Shown here: positions 1-8,489 of the stretch, in pieces
Position numbering within the stretch: position 1 is the stretch's first letter
Layout: every line of letters starts with the position of its first letter
From: Candidatus Cloacimonadota bacterium
Lineage (GTDB): Bacteria; UBA4055
DNA length: 64,000 nt
Assembly: GCA_002742935.1 (NCBI GenBank)
Contig: PDON01000068.1
Location: 1-64,000 of the forward strand
Direction of reading: 5' to 3'
Translations under genes and position numbers: made by a program
Notes under the pieces: generated by a model
Told to the model about the DNA's origin: nothing
Seen by the model: only the letters and a program-made list of their open reading frames with translations
The model's database searches: none

Positions 1-344
1 ACATAGTATTTTTTGGAGAAATATCAGATCGTTTTATTATTGAGCAATAATTTTTGAAAAATTATAGGAATTTTAAAGTCTCATGAAATATGCGGGTTAA
101 TATAAGTATTAATACTCTATAGGATATTATACCCCAAGATTCTCGGGATGTAATATCAATAATCATAACAAATATTTTCTAGAATATAACGGGAAGGACA
201 GGCATAAAACCCACGATAAATCCACGATCAGCCTACCATTGATGATTTGCTATTCCATACCATCTGTAGGGTCATGTCTTGTCCTCGAGCTGTTTTACTA
301 AAAACAATCATAGTTAGTATGTATAAAAAATAGTTTGCTCACTA
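1..344. other. Intergenic or decayed sequence, no gene seen
   Basis: No reading frame of useful length, RNA gene or convincing hairpin was recognised here. The stretch around 180-300 is richer in G and C than its surroundings, which could mean decayed coding sequence, but no protein similarity could be read in any frame. The left edge of the window may cut an upstream gene. Confidence 0.4.
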
Positions 345-755
345 TTAAACAAACATATAAAAGATTCCAAGAAAAACAAGTGTTAAACTATATACTAATA
401 CTCCAATATTTATTTTTCTAAAAATTCTTTTGTCATTCATAACTCTTTTCACATATTTTTTAAATTCCGCATACTTAAATATCTGAACAAAAACTTTTAT
501 TAAAATAAGTGTAAGTAAAGAAGCTATTATCCAAGAAAAATGTACATTACTTTTAAAAACCATATACCAGGTATAAACAACTATTAAAACTGCAAAAATA
601 GAAACATAATGTAACCAAATTGGTTTTTGATCAGAATATGCTTTATTCTCCTCCCACTCATTCCATTTTTTACCTAAACTAAAAATAATAATTCGTGTTA
701 AAATACCTATTAATGCCCACACAAAACATATAATTACAAAGTAATTAATTTTCAT
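345..755 (-). CDS. Small integral membrane protein, unknown function
   Basis: The predicted protein has 136 residues and about four hydrophobic segments (roughly residues 5-27, 47-67, 72-93 and 114-135), joined by short charged loops, so it probably sits in the inner membrane. The loop after the first segment is rich in Lys, Trp and Glu. No catalytic motif or known family was recognised. The ATG start gives an immediate hydrophobic segment. It lies downstream of two enzyme-like genes on the same strand but 66 bases away from the nearest, so cotranscription is possible and not certain. Its role cannot be assigned from sequence. Confidence 0.6.
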   Translation of the reverse strand: MKINYFVIICFVWALIGILTRIIIFSLGKKWNEWEENKAYSDQKPIWLHYVSIFAVLIVVYTWYMVFKSNVHFSWIIASLLTLILIKVFVQIFKYAEFKKYVKRVMNDKRIFRKINIGVLVYSLTLVFLGIFYMFV

Positions 756-821
756 TACACATTTCCTATCTTTTTTAATGTCGTATAACTAGGAAATAAC
801 ATAAAATATTCATCTCTATTT

Positions 822-1535
822 TCAGATTTGATCCCTTTTTAGATTAAACTGTTCTTTGTAAATAACCTGATGAGCCTTTCTATGTTGTGCTCCAAAATAG
901 AGTGCTTTTGCCAACTCTTTTGCATGAATGGATTTGTAATTTTTCATTTTTCCGACAAAAAACAGTTGTAATATTTTTGTAAATAGTAGACCCATCTTTT
1001 CAAATAAACGATTATCTTTTCGATTGCCGTAAATCAATGAAGGACGATAAATCAAAATATTTGGAATGTTGAGTTTTAAAATAGTTTCTTCCATCTCTCC
1101 TTTGGTACGGCTGTAAAAAATGGAGCTTTTAACATTTGAACCAATTGCCGAAATTACGCTAAAGGTTGGTATATTATTCTGCTCAGATAATTTTGCCGAA
1201 CTTACAGGAATACCATAATCAATATTGTGATATAATTTTTTATCAGGTGTTTTAGCTTTGGTTGTTCCAATGCAACAAAAAACCTCATCAGCTTTGAATC
1301 TATTGTATTGCTCCTCCAGTTTTAATAGATCGCAAACAATCTCTTCCAATTTTTCGTGGGTTTTTCCTGTGGATCTACGAGTAAAAACTTTTACCCTTTT
1401 ATATTCTTTGCTTTGGAGGAGTATTTCCAATAAGTAAGCTCCTGTTAACCCTGTTGCTCCTAGTACTATTGCTGTTTTTTCATTTCTTTTAATTGTTTTC
1501 CTCCTCCCACCATTGGGATATTGGTAAACTGTCAA
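822..1535 (-). CDS. NAD(P)-binding Rossmann-fold protein (atypical SDR)
   Basis: The protein carries a glycine-rich dinucleotide-binding motif (GATGLTG) near the N-terminus and then an alternating alpha/beta pattern typical of atypical short-chain dehydrogenases of the HTATIP2/YwnB type. Later motifs include CCIGTTKAKTPD, a YSRTKGEME segment with a Tyr and Lys in the catalytic-like arrangement, and YRPSLIYG. Substrate is unknown; such proteins act as oxidoreductases or redox sensors in the cytoplasm. The start is uncertain. TTG at 1535 and TTG at 1568 both overlap the upstream gene heavily. An ATT at 1493-1491 is preceded by a strong GGGAGGAGG ribosome-binding site and overlaps the upstream stop by one base. 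The gene stops with TGA and is probably cotranscribed with the metallo-hydrolase gene before it. Confidence 0.75.
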   Translation of the reverse strand: MTVYQYPNGGRRKTIKRNEKTAIVLGATGLTGAYLLEILLQSKEYKRVKVFTRRSTGKTHEKLEEIVCDLLKLEEQYNRFKADEVFCCIGTTKAKTPDKKLYHNIDYGIPVSSAKLSEQNNIPTFSVISAIGSNVKSSIFYSRTKGEMEETILKLNIPNILIYRPSLIYGNRKDNRLFEKMGLLFTKILQLFFVGKMKNYKSIHAKELAKALYFGAQHRKAHQVIYKEQFNLKRDQI

Positions 1536-2649
1536 TACTAAAAACCTCTCCAATTCTCGGTGTTGCAAGTTTGATTTTTAGATACTCCTCAATAGTTTCA
1601 TTATGTTTTTGTATTGCCTTTTTTATCCGTTCCACAGGTTCATTCCATCTATGTGTGGATAAATCAAACTTTCCCCAATGTATGGGTAAAACCACTTTTG
1701 TTTTAATATCAATACTCGCTTGTGCCGATTGCTCGGGAAACATATGTATCTCCTCCCAGCTTTTATTGTATGCTCCGTTTTCCATAAAGGCAATATCAAA
1801 ACCATTAAACTTTTCCCCTATTTTTTTAAACTCAGGAGAATAGCCTCCATCGCCGCTAAAATATATTTTTATATCAGGAGAAATAACTGACCACGAACCC
1901 CATAAGGTTTTCCTATGATTAAAAATCCCTCTACCACTAAAATGACGACTCGGCGTAAACACAAAATTTATATTGTTAATCTCTCTATTTTCGTACCAAT
2001 CGTATTCACTAATTTTATTATTGGAAACACCCCAACGTAATAGATGTGCTTTAACCCCTAAAGGCACACAAAAATGACCCACCTTAGAGTCTATTTCTTG
2101 GATAGCTTTATAATCTAAATGGTCATAATGATCGTGGGAGATCAGTACAACATCTATAAATGGTAAATCCTCAATTTTTGGTTTATCACTCATATCAAAA
2201 GGTTGAATAAAAAAGGGAACAGGTGCTGCATTATTAAAAACAGGATCGGTAATTATAGTTGTATTATTTGTTTTGAACAATACGGTAGAGTGTCCCAGCC
2301 AAATGAATTGACCATTTTTCAACTCATCTGATTTTAATGGTATCGTTTTGATTTTTTCAGGGTTTTTACCCTTTGGAGGAAAGATAAAGTTTTTGAATAA
2401 AGCCCACCTATTTATCTCTCTCTTGCCCTCTGATTTTCCAATAGAGGTTGCATCTGTTTCTACTAAATTGGCAAAGTGTTCGCCATCAAAATGTGATGAT
2501 TTTTCAATACGGGTCTTACTTTCCTCATTTGGAACTCCACCAAAAGTAGGGTGTAGATTGATATATGAAACCACGACTATAAAAAAGATTATAAAAAGGG
2601 TTATAAATAGTAATAGGATCCTTTTTATGATATTGAATAATTGCTTCAT
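1489..2649 (-). CDS. Metallo-beta-lactamase-fold hydrolase, NAPE-PLD/UlaG-like
   Basis: This 386-residue protein has one N-terminal hydrophobic segment (about residues 8-30), so it is probably membrane-anchored or exported. After it comes a metallo-beta-lactamase domain. The zinc-binding signature H172-x-H174-x-D176-H177 (SHDHYDHLD) is intact, and later motifs include TPSRHFSGRG, YFSGDGGY and PIHWGKF. This order is that of the N-acyl-phosphatidylethanolamine phospholipase D and UlaG-like branch of the superfamily. A phosphodiesterase or lipid hydrolase role is inferred from family membership, and the substrate cannot be read. The gene begins 45 bases after a truncated amidohydrolase and overlaps or abuts the following NAD(P)-binding gene. 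Confidence 0.82.
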   Translation of the reverse strand: MKQLFNIIKRILLLFITLFIIFFIVVVSYINLHPTFGGVPNEESKTRIEKSSHFDGEHFANLVETDATSIGKSEGKREINRWALFKNFIFPPKGKNPEKIKTIPLKSDELKNGQFIWLGHSTVLFKTNNTTIITDPVFNNAAPVPFFIQPFDMSDKPKIEDLPFIDVVLISHDHYDHLDYKAIQEIDSKVGHFCVPLGVKAHLLRWGVSNNKISEYDWYENREINNINFVFTPSRHFSGRGIFNHRKTLWGSWSVISPDIKIYFSGDGGYSPEFKKIGEKFNGFDIAFMENGAYNKSWEEIHMFPEQSAQASIDIKTKVVLPIHWGKFDLSTHRWNEPVERIKKAIQKHNETIEEYLKIKLATPRIGEVFSIDSLPISQWWEEENN

Positions 2650-2694
2650 TCTCTTTTCTTCATTCGTTTATACGCTACCGATAAAAATGGTATT

Positions 2695-3141
2695 TTAATC
2701 ATCTAAATAATGACTATCTCTTTTTGCATCTAAACCAAAAACTCCACCATCAGAAATTTTATTGTCTACTTTGTACCTCTTAATCTTATCTAATAACTGT
2801 GGTATATTTGTTGTGTTTCCAACAGGTGGTGGGCTTAAATTTACTTGACCCATTGCATTTGAAACATTGGCAAAATGGCTATGTGGATCAATAAATCCGG
2901 GCAACATAACCTTGCCCTTCAAATCTATTTTACAATCAACTTTAAATATCTCTTCAGCCTCTTTTAAACTTCCTACAAAAACGATTTTTCCTTCATTTTC
3001 AACAAGAGCTTCAACATACTGAGGTCTTTCAGTTTCCATAGTGATAATATCACCATTGAAATACAATGTTTTTGCATCTTTTTTTGATGTACAGCTTATA
3101 AGCAATATAATTAATAGGTTTAAAATTACTCCTCTTTTCAT
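2695..3141 (-). pseudogene. Truncated amidohydrolase (YtcJ-like, family 3), N-terminal remnant
   Basis: The frame encodes a lipoprotein-type signal sequence ending in ISC, then the first part of an amidohydrolase family 3 protein: a TLYFNGDIITM strand, a KGKVMLPGFIDPHSHF metal-binding motif, and a Gln-Val-Asn-Leu-Ser segment typical of YtcJ-like enzymes. It stops with TAA after about 148 residues, whereas the family normally has 500-600. The barrel core and remaining metal ligands are missing, so this is very likely a dead gene left by deletion of its 3' portion. The internal ATG at 3141 is preferred over the one at 3153 because a GAGGAT ribosome-binding site precedes it. Confidence 0.75.
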
Positions 3142-3164
3142 ATCTATCCTCATTTTATTTTTGT

Positions 3165-3190
3165 TTAAGGTATGAGTATATATACCTTAA
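3165..3190. promoter_or_regulatory. Perfect 9-bp inverted repeat, possible operator
   Basis: The two arms TTAAGGTAT and ATACCTTAA are exact reverse complements separated by 8 bases. The site lies just upstream of the truncated amidohydrolase and just downstream of the gene at 3224. Symmetry and length suit a dimeric repressor site. It lacks the U-run of an intrinsic terminator. Confidence 0.35.
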
Positions 3191-3223
3191 ATATCTATAT
3201 TAGTCAAGTAGATAAGTTTAAGA

Positions 3224-3745
3224 TCAGCTCTTTACACTGAGCGAACCTACTGAACTGATGAGTTTACTGCTGAAAAGAGCGACAAAAAATCCGCTAACAC
3301 AACTAAATAGTGTAATAGGAAGAACAAGATTAAATCCTATAGAGGAGTTTATAAAGAAATAGTTCAATAAAAACAGTTGTGTAAAATTATGGGTTAAAGC
3401 ACCTGTTATGCTAACAGTTGTTAGGGAAAACAGCTTTCTGAATAGTATAAAAAATATAAGCATAGCAATAAAGCTCATCACTCCACCCGAAAGGGAGAAT
3501 ATAAAGGGTAAGGAGAACAATCTGCCACTAAAGAAACCTCCGGCTAGGATGCGGATTAGGTTTACGAGAACACCTTCAAGGTATAGTCTTTTATATATTA
3601 ACATCAAAATAATAGAGTTAGCCAGCCCTATTTTAAGAAAAGGTATGGGGAAAATAAAATATATCTCTAAAAGTTGTAATATTGATGCCGTTGCGGCAAA
3701 AATTGAGATAGGGTATATTCTCGATTTGAAACTATAGTTTATCAT
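3224..3745 (-). CDS. Gx transporter family / heptaprenyl diphosphate synthase component I-like membrane protein
   Basis: This hydrophobic protein of 173 residues has about five membrane segments, with motifs such as FPIPFLKIGLANSIILM and LIRILAGGFFSGRLFSLPF. These are characteristic of the Hpre_diP_synt_I family, now usually called Gx transporter family and related to ECF-type substrate-binding membrane subunits. Its start codon overlaps the stop of the upstream NusG domain II gene as ATGA, so the two are translationally coupled. In many anaerobes these two families are adjacent, which supports the call. The substrate is not known; the prenyl synthase name is historical. Confidence 0.8.
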   Translation of the reverse strand: MINYSFKSRIYPISIFAATASILQLLEIYFIFPIPFLKIGLANSIILMLIYKRLYLEGVLVNLIRILAGGFFSGRLFSLPFIFSLSGGVMSFIAMLIFFILFRKLFSLTTVSITGALTHNFTQLFLLNYFFINSSIGFNLVLPITLFSCVSGFFVALFSSKLISSVGSLSVKS

Positions 3746-4107
3746 CCTGCTATCCCGTCTAAATCACTCTCTTTATCCACTTTAAACTTTACGACTATCT
3801 TTTGAGGAAGACATATAATAGTTGAGTTATCTCCTCTTTTTATCTCTCCAATCTTGGTACAGAGCTTATCTTTACAACCGGATTTTACAATCTTTACACC
3901 ACCACTCTTTACCAATAGTGAAAAACTGTAGTACTCACTATTAAAGGTGTAGGTAGAGTCTATTGAACTGTCAAGATTATCTACAACAACCCCATTGTAG
4001 ATAATCTCAACAATATTGGATTCAGACTTATTGCTTCTATAGTAAAAAAGGAGCAATAAAAAGATAAGAATCAAATAGAAAAGTATATCACCCTTTTTAA
4101 ATATCAT
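3742..4107 (-). CDS. NusG domain II (KOW-like) membrane-anchored protein
   Basis: The 121-residue protein has an N-terminal membrane anchor (about residues 7-24) followed by a small beta domain of the NusG_II family. A conserved Cys pair in SGCKDKLCTKIG and the segment ICLPQKIVVKF are seen, both typical of this family. The domain should face the periplasm. Function is unknown; neighbourhood with a Gx-type transporter is common. Both ends overlap neighbours as ATGA (rsmG upstream, Gx transporter gene downstream), so this is one tightly coupled operon. Confidence 0.8.
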   Translation of the reverse strand: MIFKKGDILFYLILIFLLLLFYYRSNKSESNIVEIIYNGVVVDNLDSSIDSTYTFNSEYYSFSLLVKSGGVKIVKSGCKDKLCTKIGEIKRGDNSTIICLPQKIVVKFKVDKESDLDGIAG

Positions 4108-4712
4108 TTTTCAATGGTAACTATAACTCTTGATTCGAGATAAGGGTTGCTCTCTATATGAGCATCTTTATAACAAGGGTCATCAAGCTTATCATCTCCG
4201 GTCAAAATTAAAACAGTTCCGTTATCATTTATAACCTTTAAGAAATGGCTCATAAGTTCATTATGTTTACCCACTCCCCTTGTAAACAGAGTATCAAATT
4301 TACCCTCGTATTTTGAAGATATATCTTTTAAATTTTTACAGAGAGGAGTAACATTTTCAAGACCCATTTTCTCTCTTATATCATCTACAACTTTTATTTT
4401 TTTGGCTATTGAATCAATAAGAGTAAAGTGTGAATCCGGAAGCATAATAGCGGCTATAAGACCGGGGATCCCTCCACCGGTACCAATGTCTATTAGATCT
4501 GCTCCTCCGCAATACTCCAAGATTTGAACTAAAGAGAAGGTTTCAACAATACCCTCTCTCAACACATGATACTCACTCTTTCGAGAGATAAGGTTTATCT
4601 TTTTATTCCAATCCAAAAGTAGATTACAATACTCTACGAGCTTACTCTTTACATCCTCCTCAAACTCAATATCTAAAATCTTTTCAGCTTCTTCAATAAG
4701 TTGTAATGACAC
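4104..4712 (-). CDS. rsmG: 16S rRNA (guanine-527-N7)-methyltransferase RsmG
   Basis: RsmG (GidB) methylates N7 of G527 in 16S rRNA using S-adenosylmethionine, in the cytoplasm. The protein has 202 residues, close to the family norm. It shows the N-terminal helix region with LLLDWNKKINLISRK and the SAM-binding loop DIGTGGGIPG at about residues 75-84, followed by LIDSIAKKIKVVDDI. The usual SRA motif appears as TRGVG. It ends with TGA and overlaps the NusG_II gene by an ATGA, so an RNA-modification enzyme heads this small operon. Confidence 0.93.
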   Translation of the reverse strand: MSLQLIEEAEKILDIEFEEDVKSKLVEYCNLLLDWNKKINLISRKSEYHVLREGIVETFSLVQILEYCGGADLIDIGTGGGIPGLIAAIMLPDSHFTLIDSIAKKIKVVDDIREKMGLENVTPLCKNLKDISSKYEGKFDTLFTRGVGKHNELMSHFLKVINDNGTVLILTGDDKLDDPCYKDAHIESNPYLESRVIVTIEK

Positions 4713-4724
4713 TATAATACTCCC

Positions 4725-5954
4725 CTAGTTTGGATTTACTATCTTACCACCCTTAATAACAGTTTTAACAGGGTTCATACCCATCATATACGGTATATCT
4801 CTCAAAGATCTGATATCGAGTAAGATTAGATCGGCATTCATACCTACTTCAACAGAACCAATGGAATCTTCGAGTCGTAATGCTCTGGCTCCACCTCTGG
4901 TAGCTCCCCATGCGAGTTCATCTGCACTTAAACCCATCTCTATAGAAGCAATACTCATCATAAGAGGCATAGAAACAGAGTAGCAAGATCCCGGATTAAA
5001 GTTTGTTGAGATTGCAATAGTTCCACCCGCTTCAATAATCTTTCTTGCAGGAGCGTAGTTTCTCACCCTTATAAAAAATGTTGCTCCCGGTAACATAGTA
5101 AATACCGTTCCTCCCTCAATCATAGATTTTATACCTTCATCGGAGATAAAATCAAGATGAGCAGAGCTTAAAGCTTTCATCTCTCCCGCTAAAACAGATC
5201 CATTGTTATTTGTAAGCTGATCTGAATGGATATGTATATCAAACCCCATCTCTTTTGCCTTGTTAAGATACTCTCTCGCCTCATCGAGGGAGTAGTAGTT
5301 CTCCTCAATAAAAATATCTACGGCAGAAGCAAGCCCCTCCTCCTTAATTTTAGGAAGCATAACCTCTACCATGAGCTTAATATAGCCGGCTCTATCATCC
5401 TTAAACTCTTCGGGTATATCGTGGGCTCCGAGAAAGGTAGATTTTATATCGAGATCCAACTCATTGTTCAATCTTTTGATAACTCTTAACATTTTAAGCT
5501 CATTTTCCGTATCGAGACCATATCCGGATTTAGCTTCTATTGTTGTAGTTCCATACTCGAGAAACTTTTTAACCCTCTTTTTACTCAATCTATAGAGCTT
5601 CTCTTCAGGGATCTCTCTCAATTTTTTAACGGAGTTTTTAATCCCTCCACCACTCTTGGCAATCTCTAAATATGTTTTCCCCTGATTCCTCATCTCAAAT
5701 TCAGCTTCACGAGTGTTTGCAAAGATAGGATGGGTGTGGGAATCTACAAATCCCGGAAGGATTGACATACCTCTACCCTCTAAAACCTCATACTTTTCAA
5801 GTAAAAGAGCATTGATTTCAACATCCTCTTCCAAAATCTTTACAATCTTTCCATTCTCTATAAGAATAGAACAATTTTTATATATATTAAACTCCCCAAA
5901 CTTTTCCCTTGGGGAATAAACTCTATTTATATCTCTTATCAATAGGTTTCCCAT
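4725..5954 (-). CDS. hutI: Imidazolonepropionase HutI
   Basis: HutI hydrolyses imidazolone-5-propionate to N-formimino-L-glutamate in histidine degradation, using a metal-dependent amidohydrolase barrel. The metal motif DSHTHPIFANTRE has its histidines at residues 73 and 75. Further family segments include EAKSGYGL, FLGAHDIPEEF, DIHIHSDQ, SAHLDF and STNFNPGSCY. The length, 409 residues, is standard. The ATG at 5954 is preferred to the one at 5966 because GGAGAG lies directly before it. No other hut genes are visible nearby, so the gene is isolated from its pathway. It ends 12 bases before rsmG and may be transcribed with it. Confidence 0.93.
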   Translation of the reverse strand: MGNLLIRDINRVYSPREKFGEFNIYKNCSILIENGKIVKILEEDVEINALLLEKYEVLEGRGMSILPGFVDSHTHPIFANTREAEFEMRNQGKTYLEIAKSGGGIKNSVKKLREIPEEKLYRLSKKRVKKFLEYGTTTIEAKSGYGLDTENELKMLRVIKRLNNELDLDIKSTFLGAHDIPEEFKDDRAGYIKLMVEVMLPKIKEEGLASAVDIFIEENYYSLDEAREYLNKAKEMGFDIHIHSDQLTNNNGSVLAGEMKALSSAHLDFISDEGIKSMIEGGTVFTMLPGATFFIRVRNYAPARKIIEAGGTIAISTNFNPGSCYSVSMPLMMSIASIEMGLSADELAWGATRGGARALRLEDSIGSVEVGMNADLILLDIRSLRDIPYMMGMNPVKTVIKGGKIVNPN

Positions 5955-6018
5955 AGAACTCTCCATCTATTTAGTAATAATTTTATATATAATAGTTTTC
6001 TCTTTTCTTTAAACTAAT

Positions 6019-7380
6019 CTATCCCATATCTTGATACTCAGGGTTAGATTCAAGCTCAACAAACTGCAAAGTATTCTTATCAAAAAATAGTTTACAAATT
6101 CCTGTAGGACCCGATCTCTGCTTACCTATAATAATTTCAGAGATACCCTTTTGTTCATTTCCCTCGCTATCCTTAATCTTATAAACTTCCGGCCTCATTA
6201 TAAACATAACCAAGTCAGCATCCTGCTCAATAGCTCCTGAATCCCTTAAATCACTTGGAATAGGTCTTTTGTCAGGTCTCTTTTCAACCTCTCTGTTAAG
6301 CTGAGAAAGTACGAGTACAGGAACTTCAAGCTCTCTTGCAAGACCTTTTAAAGCACGAGATATTCTTGAAATACCCTCATGCCTTTCAACCCCCGATTCC
6401 GTCTCCATTAAACCTAAATAATCAACAATTACCATATCTATATTTTTATCTTTTTTTAGTCTTCTACACTTAGTACGAAGATCTAAAATATTTAATGAAC
6501 TGGAATCATCAATATAGAGATTCATATCTGAAAGTCTCTTCATGGCAATAGGAATTCTACCCCAATCATTTGTTGAGAGCCTACCTTTTTTTAGGCTCTG
6601 CATAGGTATTCCGGTTTCCATAGAAAGCAATCTTAGAACAAGCTCGTTCTTACTCATCTCAAGACTAAAGTAACCAATGGAATGCTTAGCACCCAACTTA
6701 CATGCATTCATTGTTAGATTTAAGGCAAATTGAGTTTTTCCCATACCGGGTCTTGCTGCTAAAACAATGAGAGCACTCTTTTGCCACCCTGAAGTATACT
6801 CATCAATCTCACTATAGCCTGTAGGAATGCCGGAAACACTACCTGTTCTTTTACTCCACTCCTCAATCTGTTTTACAGTGGAAATAACAGCATTATCAAT
6901 CTTCTCCGGTGCAGTTTGGGATCTCTGTTCAGAAAGTAAAAAAAGATCACTGGAAGCTCTATCTAAAAGATCTTTAGCATCAATTGTTTCACTGTAAGCA
7001 TCTTCAATAGTTGTTGTTGATATACCTATTATAGATCTAAGAGTGTGCTTACTCTCTACAATTTGGGCATAATATCTAATATTTGCAGATGTGGGTACAG
7101 CACCTAAAAGCTCCGCAATATAAGCAGCTCCTCCAATATCATTCAATTTGCCCATACTTTTCAAAGTAGCATTAAGAGTCAAAGGATCAACATTACTTCC
7201 GTCAGATTGTAGTTTTTGGACAGCTTCAAAAATAATTTTATGTTCATTAGCATAAAAACTATCTGATTTAAGATTGATATCTCTAAGTTTTTCGTTATAA
7301 TCCTCATCAATAAGTATAGAGCATATAAGAGCTTTCTCTACCTCAATATCATTAGGCATCATTTTCATATTTTCAGACAT
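6019..7380 (-). CDS. dnaB: Replicative DNA helicase DnaB
   Basis: DnaB is the hexameric 5'-3' helicase that unwinds DNA at the replication fork. The 453-residue protein has the N-terminal helical domain (NDIEVEKALICSIL, residues 10-110), a linker, and a RecA-type ATPase domain with Walker A ARPGMGKT at 209-216. A Walker B-like MVIVDYLGLM follows near residue 320, with SQLNREVEKRPDKRP and RDSGAIEQDAD after it. All key elements are present and no intein is inserted. It precedes hutI on the same strand by 64 bases. Confidence 0.96.
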   Translation of the reverse strand: MSENMKMMPNDIEVEKALICSILIDEDYNEKLRDINLKSDSFYANEHKIIFEAVQKLQSDGSNVDPLTLNATLKSMGKLNDIGGAAYIAELLGAVPTSANIRYYAQIVESKHTLRSIIGISTTTIEDAYSETIDAKDLLDRASSDLFLLSEQRSQTAPEKIDNAVISTVKQIEEWSKRTGSVSGIPTGYSEIDEYTSGWQKSALIVLAARPGMGKTQFALNLTMNACKLGAKHSIGYFSLEMSKNELVLRLLSMETGIPMQSLKKGRLSTNDWGRIPIAMKRLSDMNLYIDDSSSLNILDLRTKCRRLKKDKNIDMVIVDYLGLMETESGVERHEGISRISRALKGLARELEVPVLVLSQLNREVEKRPDKRPIPSDLRDSGAIEQDADLVMFIMRPEVYKIKDSEGNEQKGISEIIIGKQRSGPTGICKLFFDKNTLQFVELESNPEYQDMG

Positions 7381-7695
7381 TCACTACCTTCCCTACACCT
7401 TTTTAAATCAAATATTGTGTAATATATAGTAATGAGAATAGATATACAATTAATAAAGATTACAGAATTGGATATTAGATATTTATGATTGGATCAAAAT
7501 ATGATTTAGAGATTAAATTTTAAAGGATTTTATCATTTATTGCTGTAGAAGTAATTGAGGCTCACTGAAAGGGTATAAAGGTTAACCATTTATGACAAAG
7601 TTAATTTGAGGAAGGTATCTTAGTAGAGTAAGTAAATAATTAAAGCAAAATTTGATTCAACGAAGAGATAGAAAATCTATATTACCCTCCCTTAA
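7381..7695. other. Intergenic region between rpmA terminator and dnaB
   Basis: This AT-rich stretch holds no credible reading frame or RNA gene. It should contain the dnaB promoter near its left end, but no strong -35/-10 pair stands out. Confidence 0.4.
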
Positions 7696-7726
7696 AATAA
7701 AAAAAGCCTAGATAAACTAGGCTTGA
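7696..7726 (-). terminator. Intrinsic terminator of rplU-rpmA
   Basis: On the minus strand a perfect 8-bp stem (AAGCCTAG, loop TTTAT, CTAGGCTT; plus-strand positions 7704-7724) is followed by a run of T. It lies about 20 bases after the rpmA stop and should end the ribosomal-protein transcript. Confidence 0.88.
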
Positions 7727-7747
7727 TAAGGAAACTAGACAACGAAA

Positions 7748-8008
7748 CTATGCATCCATAGGAACTATAGAAACATACTTTCTTCCACCAGCCTTAACAT
7801 TAAACTGAACTTTACCTTCAGCTAAAGCAAATAGTGTGTAATCATTACCAACACCAACATTTTCACCGGCATGAAATTTTGTCCCGTTTTGTCTTACTAA
7901 GATAGAACCAGCTTTTGCGTGTTGACCACCGTAAAGCTTAATACCAAGCATCTTAGGATTACTATCACGACCGTTTTTGGAACTACCAACACCTTTCTTG
8001 TGAGCCAT
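7748..8008 (-). CDS. rpmA: 50S ribosomal protein L27
   Basis: L27 sits near the peptidyl-transferase centre of the large ribosomal subunit. The 86-residue protein begins [19 protein letters not shown] and continues with [20 protein letters not shown] and [10 protein letters not shown], all hallmark segments. The N-terminus begins directly with the mature-type AHKKG sequence, so no Firmicutes-type cleaved extension is present. GAGGAT provides the ribosome-binding site. It follows rplU by 20 bases in the conserved L21-L27 order. Confidence 0.97.
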   Translation of the reverse strand: MAHKKGVGSSKNGRDSNPKMLGIKLYGGQHAKAGSILVRQNGTKFHAGENVGVGNDYTLFALAEGKVQFNVKAGGRKYVSIVPMDA

Positions 8009-8028
8009 CTTATCCTCTATTAATCATT

Positions 8029-8340
8029 TTACTTTAAAATCTCTTTAACCTTAACTACAGAGATATGTTGCCTATGACCTTTTTTTCTCTCATAGCCTTT
8101 TCTTCTTTTCTTTTTGAAAACAACAACTTTCTTATCTTTTTTGTTTTCAAGAACTTCAAACTTAATTTTAGCTCCTTCTACGAAAGGTGTACCAAAAGTA
8201 ACATCTTCACCTTCACCAATTGCAAGAACTTCATTTATCTCAAACTCAGCACCATTATCAAATTGAAGTCTATTAACTTTGATAATATCATCTTTCCTTA
8301 CTATGTGCTGATTCCCACCAAGCTTTAAAACAGCGTACAT
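8029..8340 (-). CDS. rplU: 50S ribosomal protein L21
   Basis: L21 is a 23S rRNA-binding protein of the large subunit. The protein has about 103 residues, with YAVLKLGGNQHIV at the N-terminus and FKKKRRKGYERKKGHRQ near the C-terminus, the RNA-binding tail typical of the family. An ATG at 8340 lies 7 bases after AAGGAG and is a better start than the TTG directly upstream of it. It is first in the L21-L27 operon and has its own promoter. Confidence 0.97.
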   Translation of the reverse strand: MYAVLKLGGNQHIVRKDDIIKVNRLQFDNGAEFEINEVLAIGEGEDVTFGTPFVEGAKIKFEVLENKKDKKVVVFKKKRRKGYERKKGHRQHISVVKVKEILK

Positions 8341-8380
8341 CAACCTGCTCCTTATCTTTTTCTTCTTTCAAGAAGAAGCA

Positions 8381-8409
8381 AATATAAACAAGTTTGTTTT
8401 TAAAGTCAA
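8381..8409 (-). promoter_or_regulatory. Sigma-70-type promoter of rplU-rpmA
   Basis: On the minus strand TTGACT (8409-8404) and TATATT (8386-8381) are separated by exactly 17 bases, a near-consensus housekeeping promoter. The leader of about 35 bases that follows contains a small hairpin (TTCTTC/GAAGAA) before the AAGGAG ribosome-binding site, which might serve autoregulation. Confidence 0.8.
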
Positions 8410-8489
8410 GACTATTTACGGTTTATTTTACTCAATAAAAAGTTGAAGTACAATACAAGATAGAGAACTTGCAGAAAAACCATAAACTT

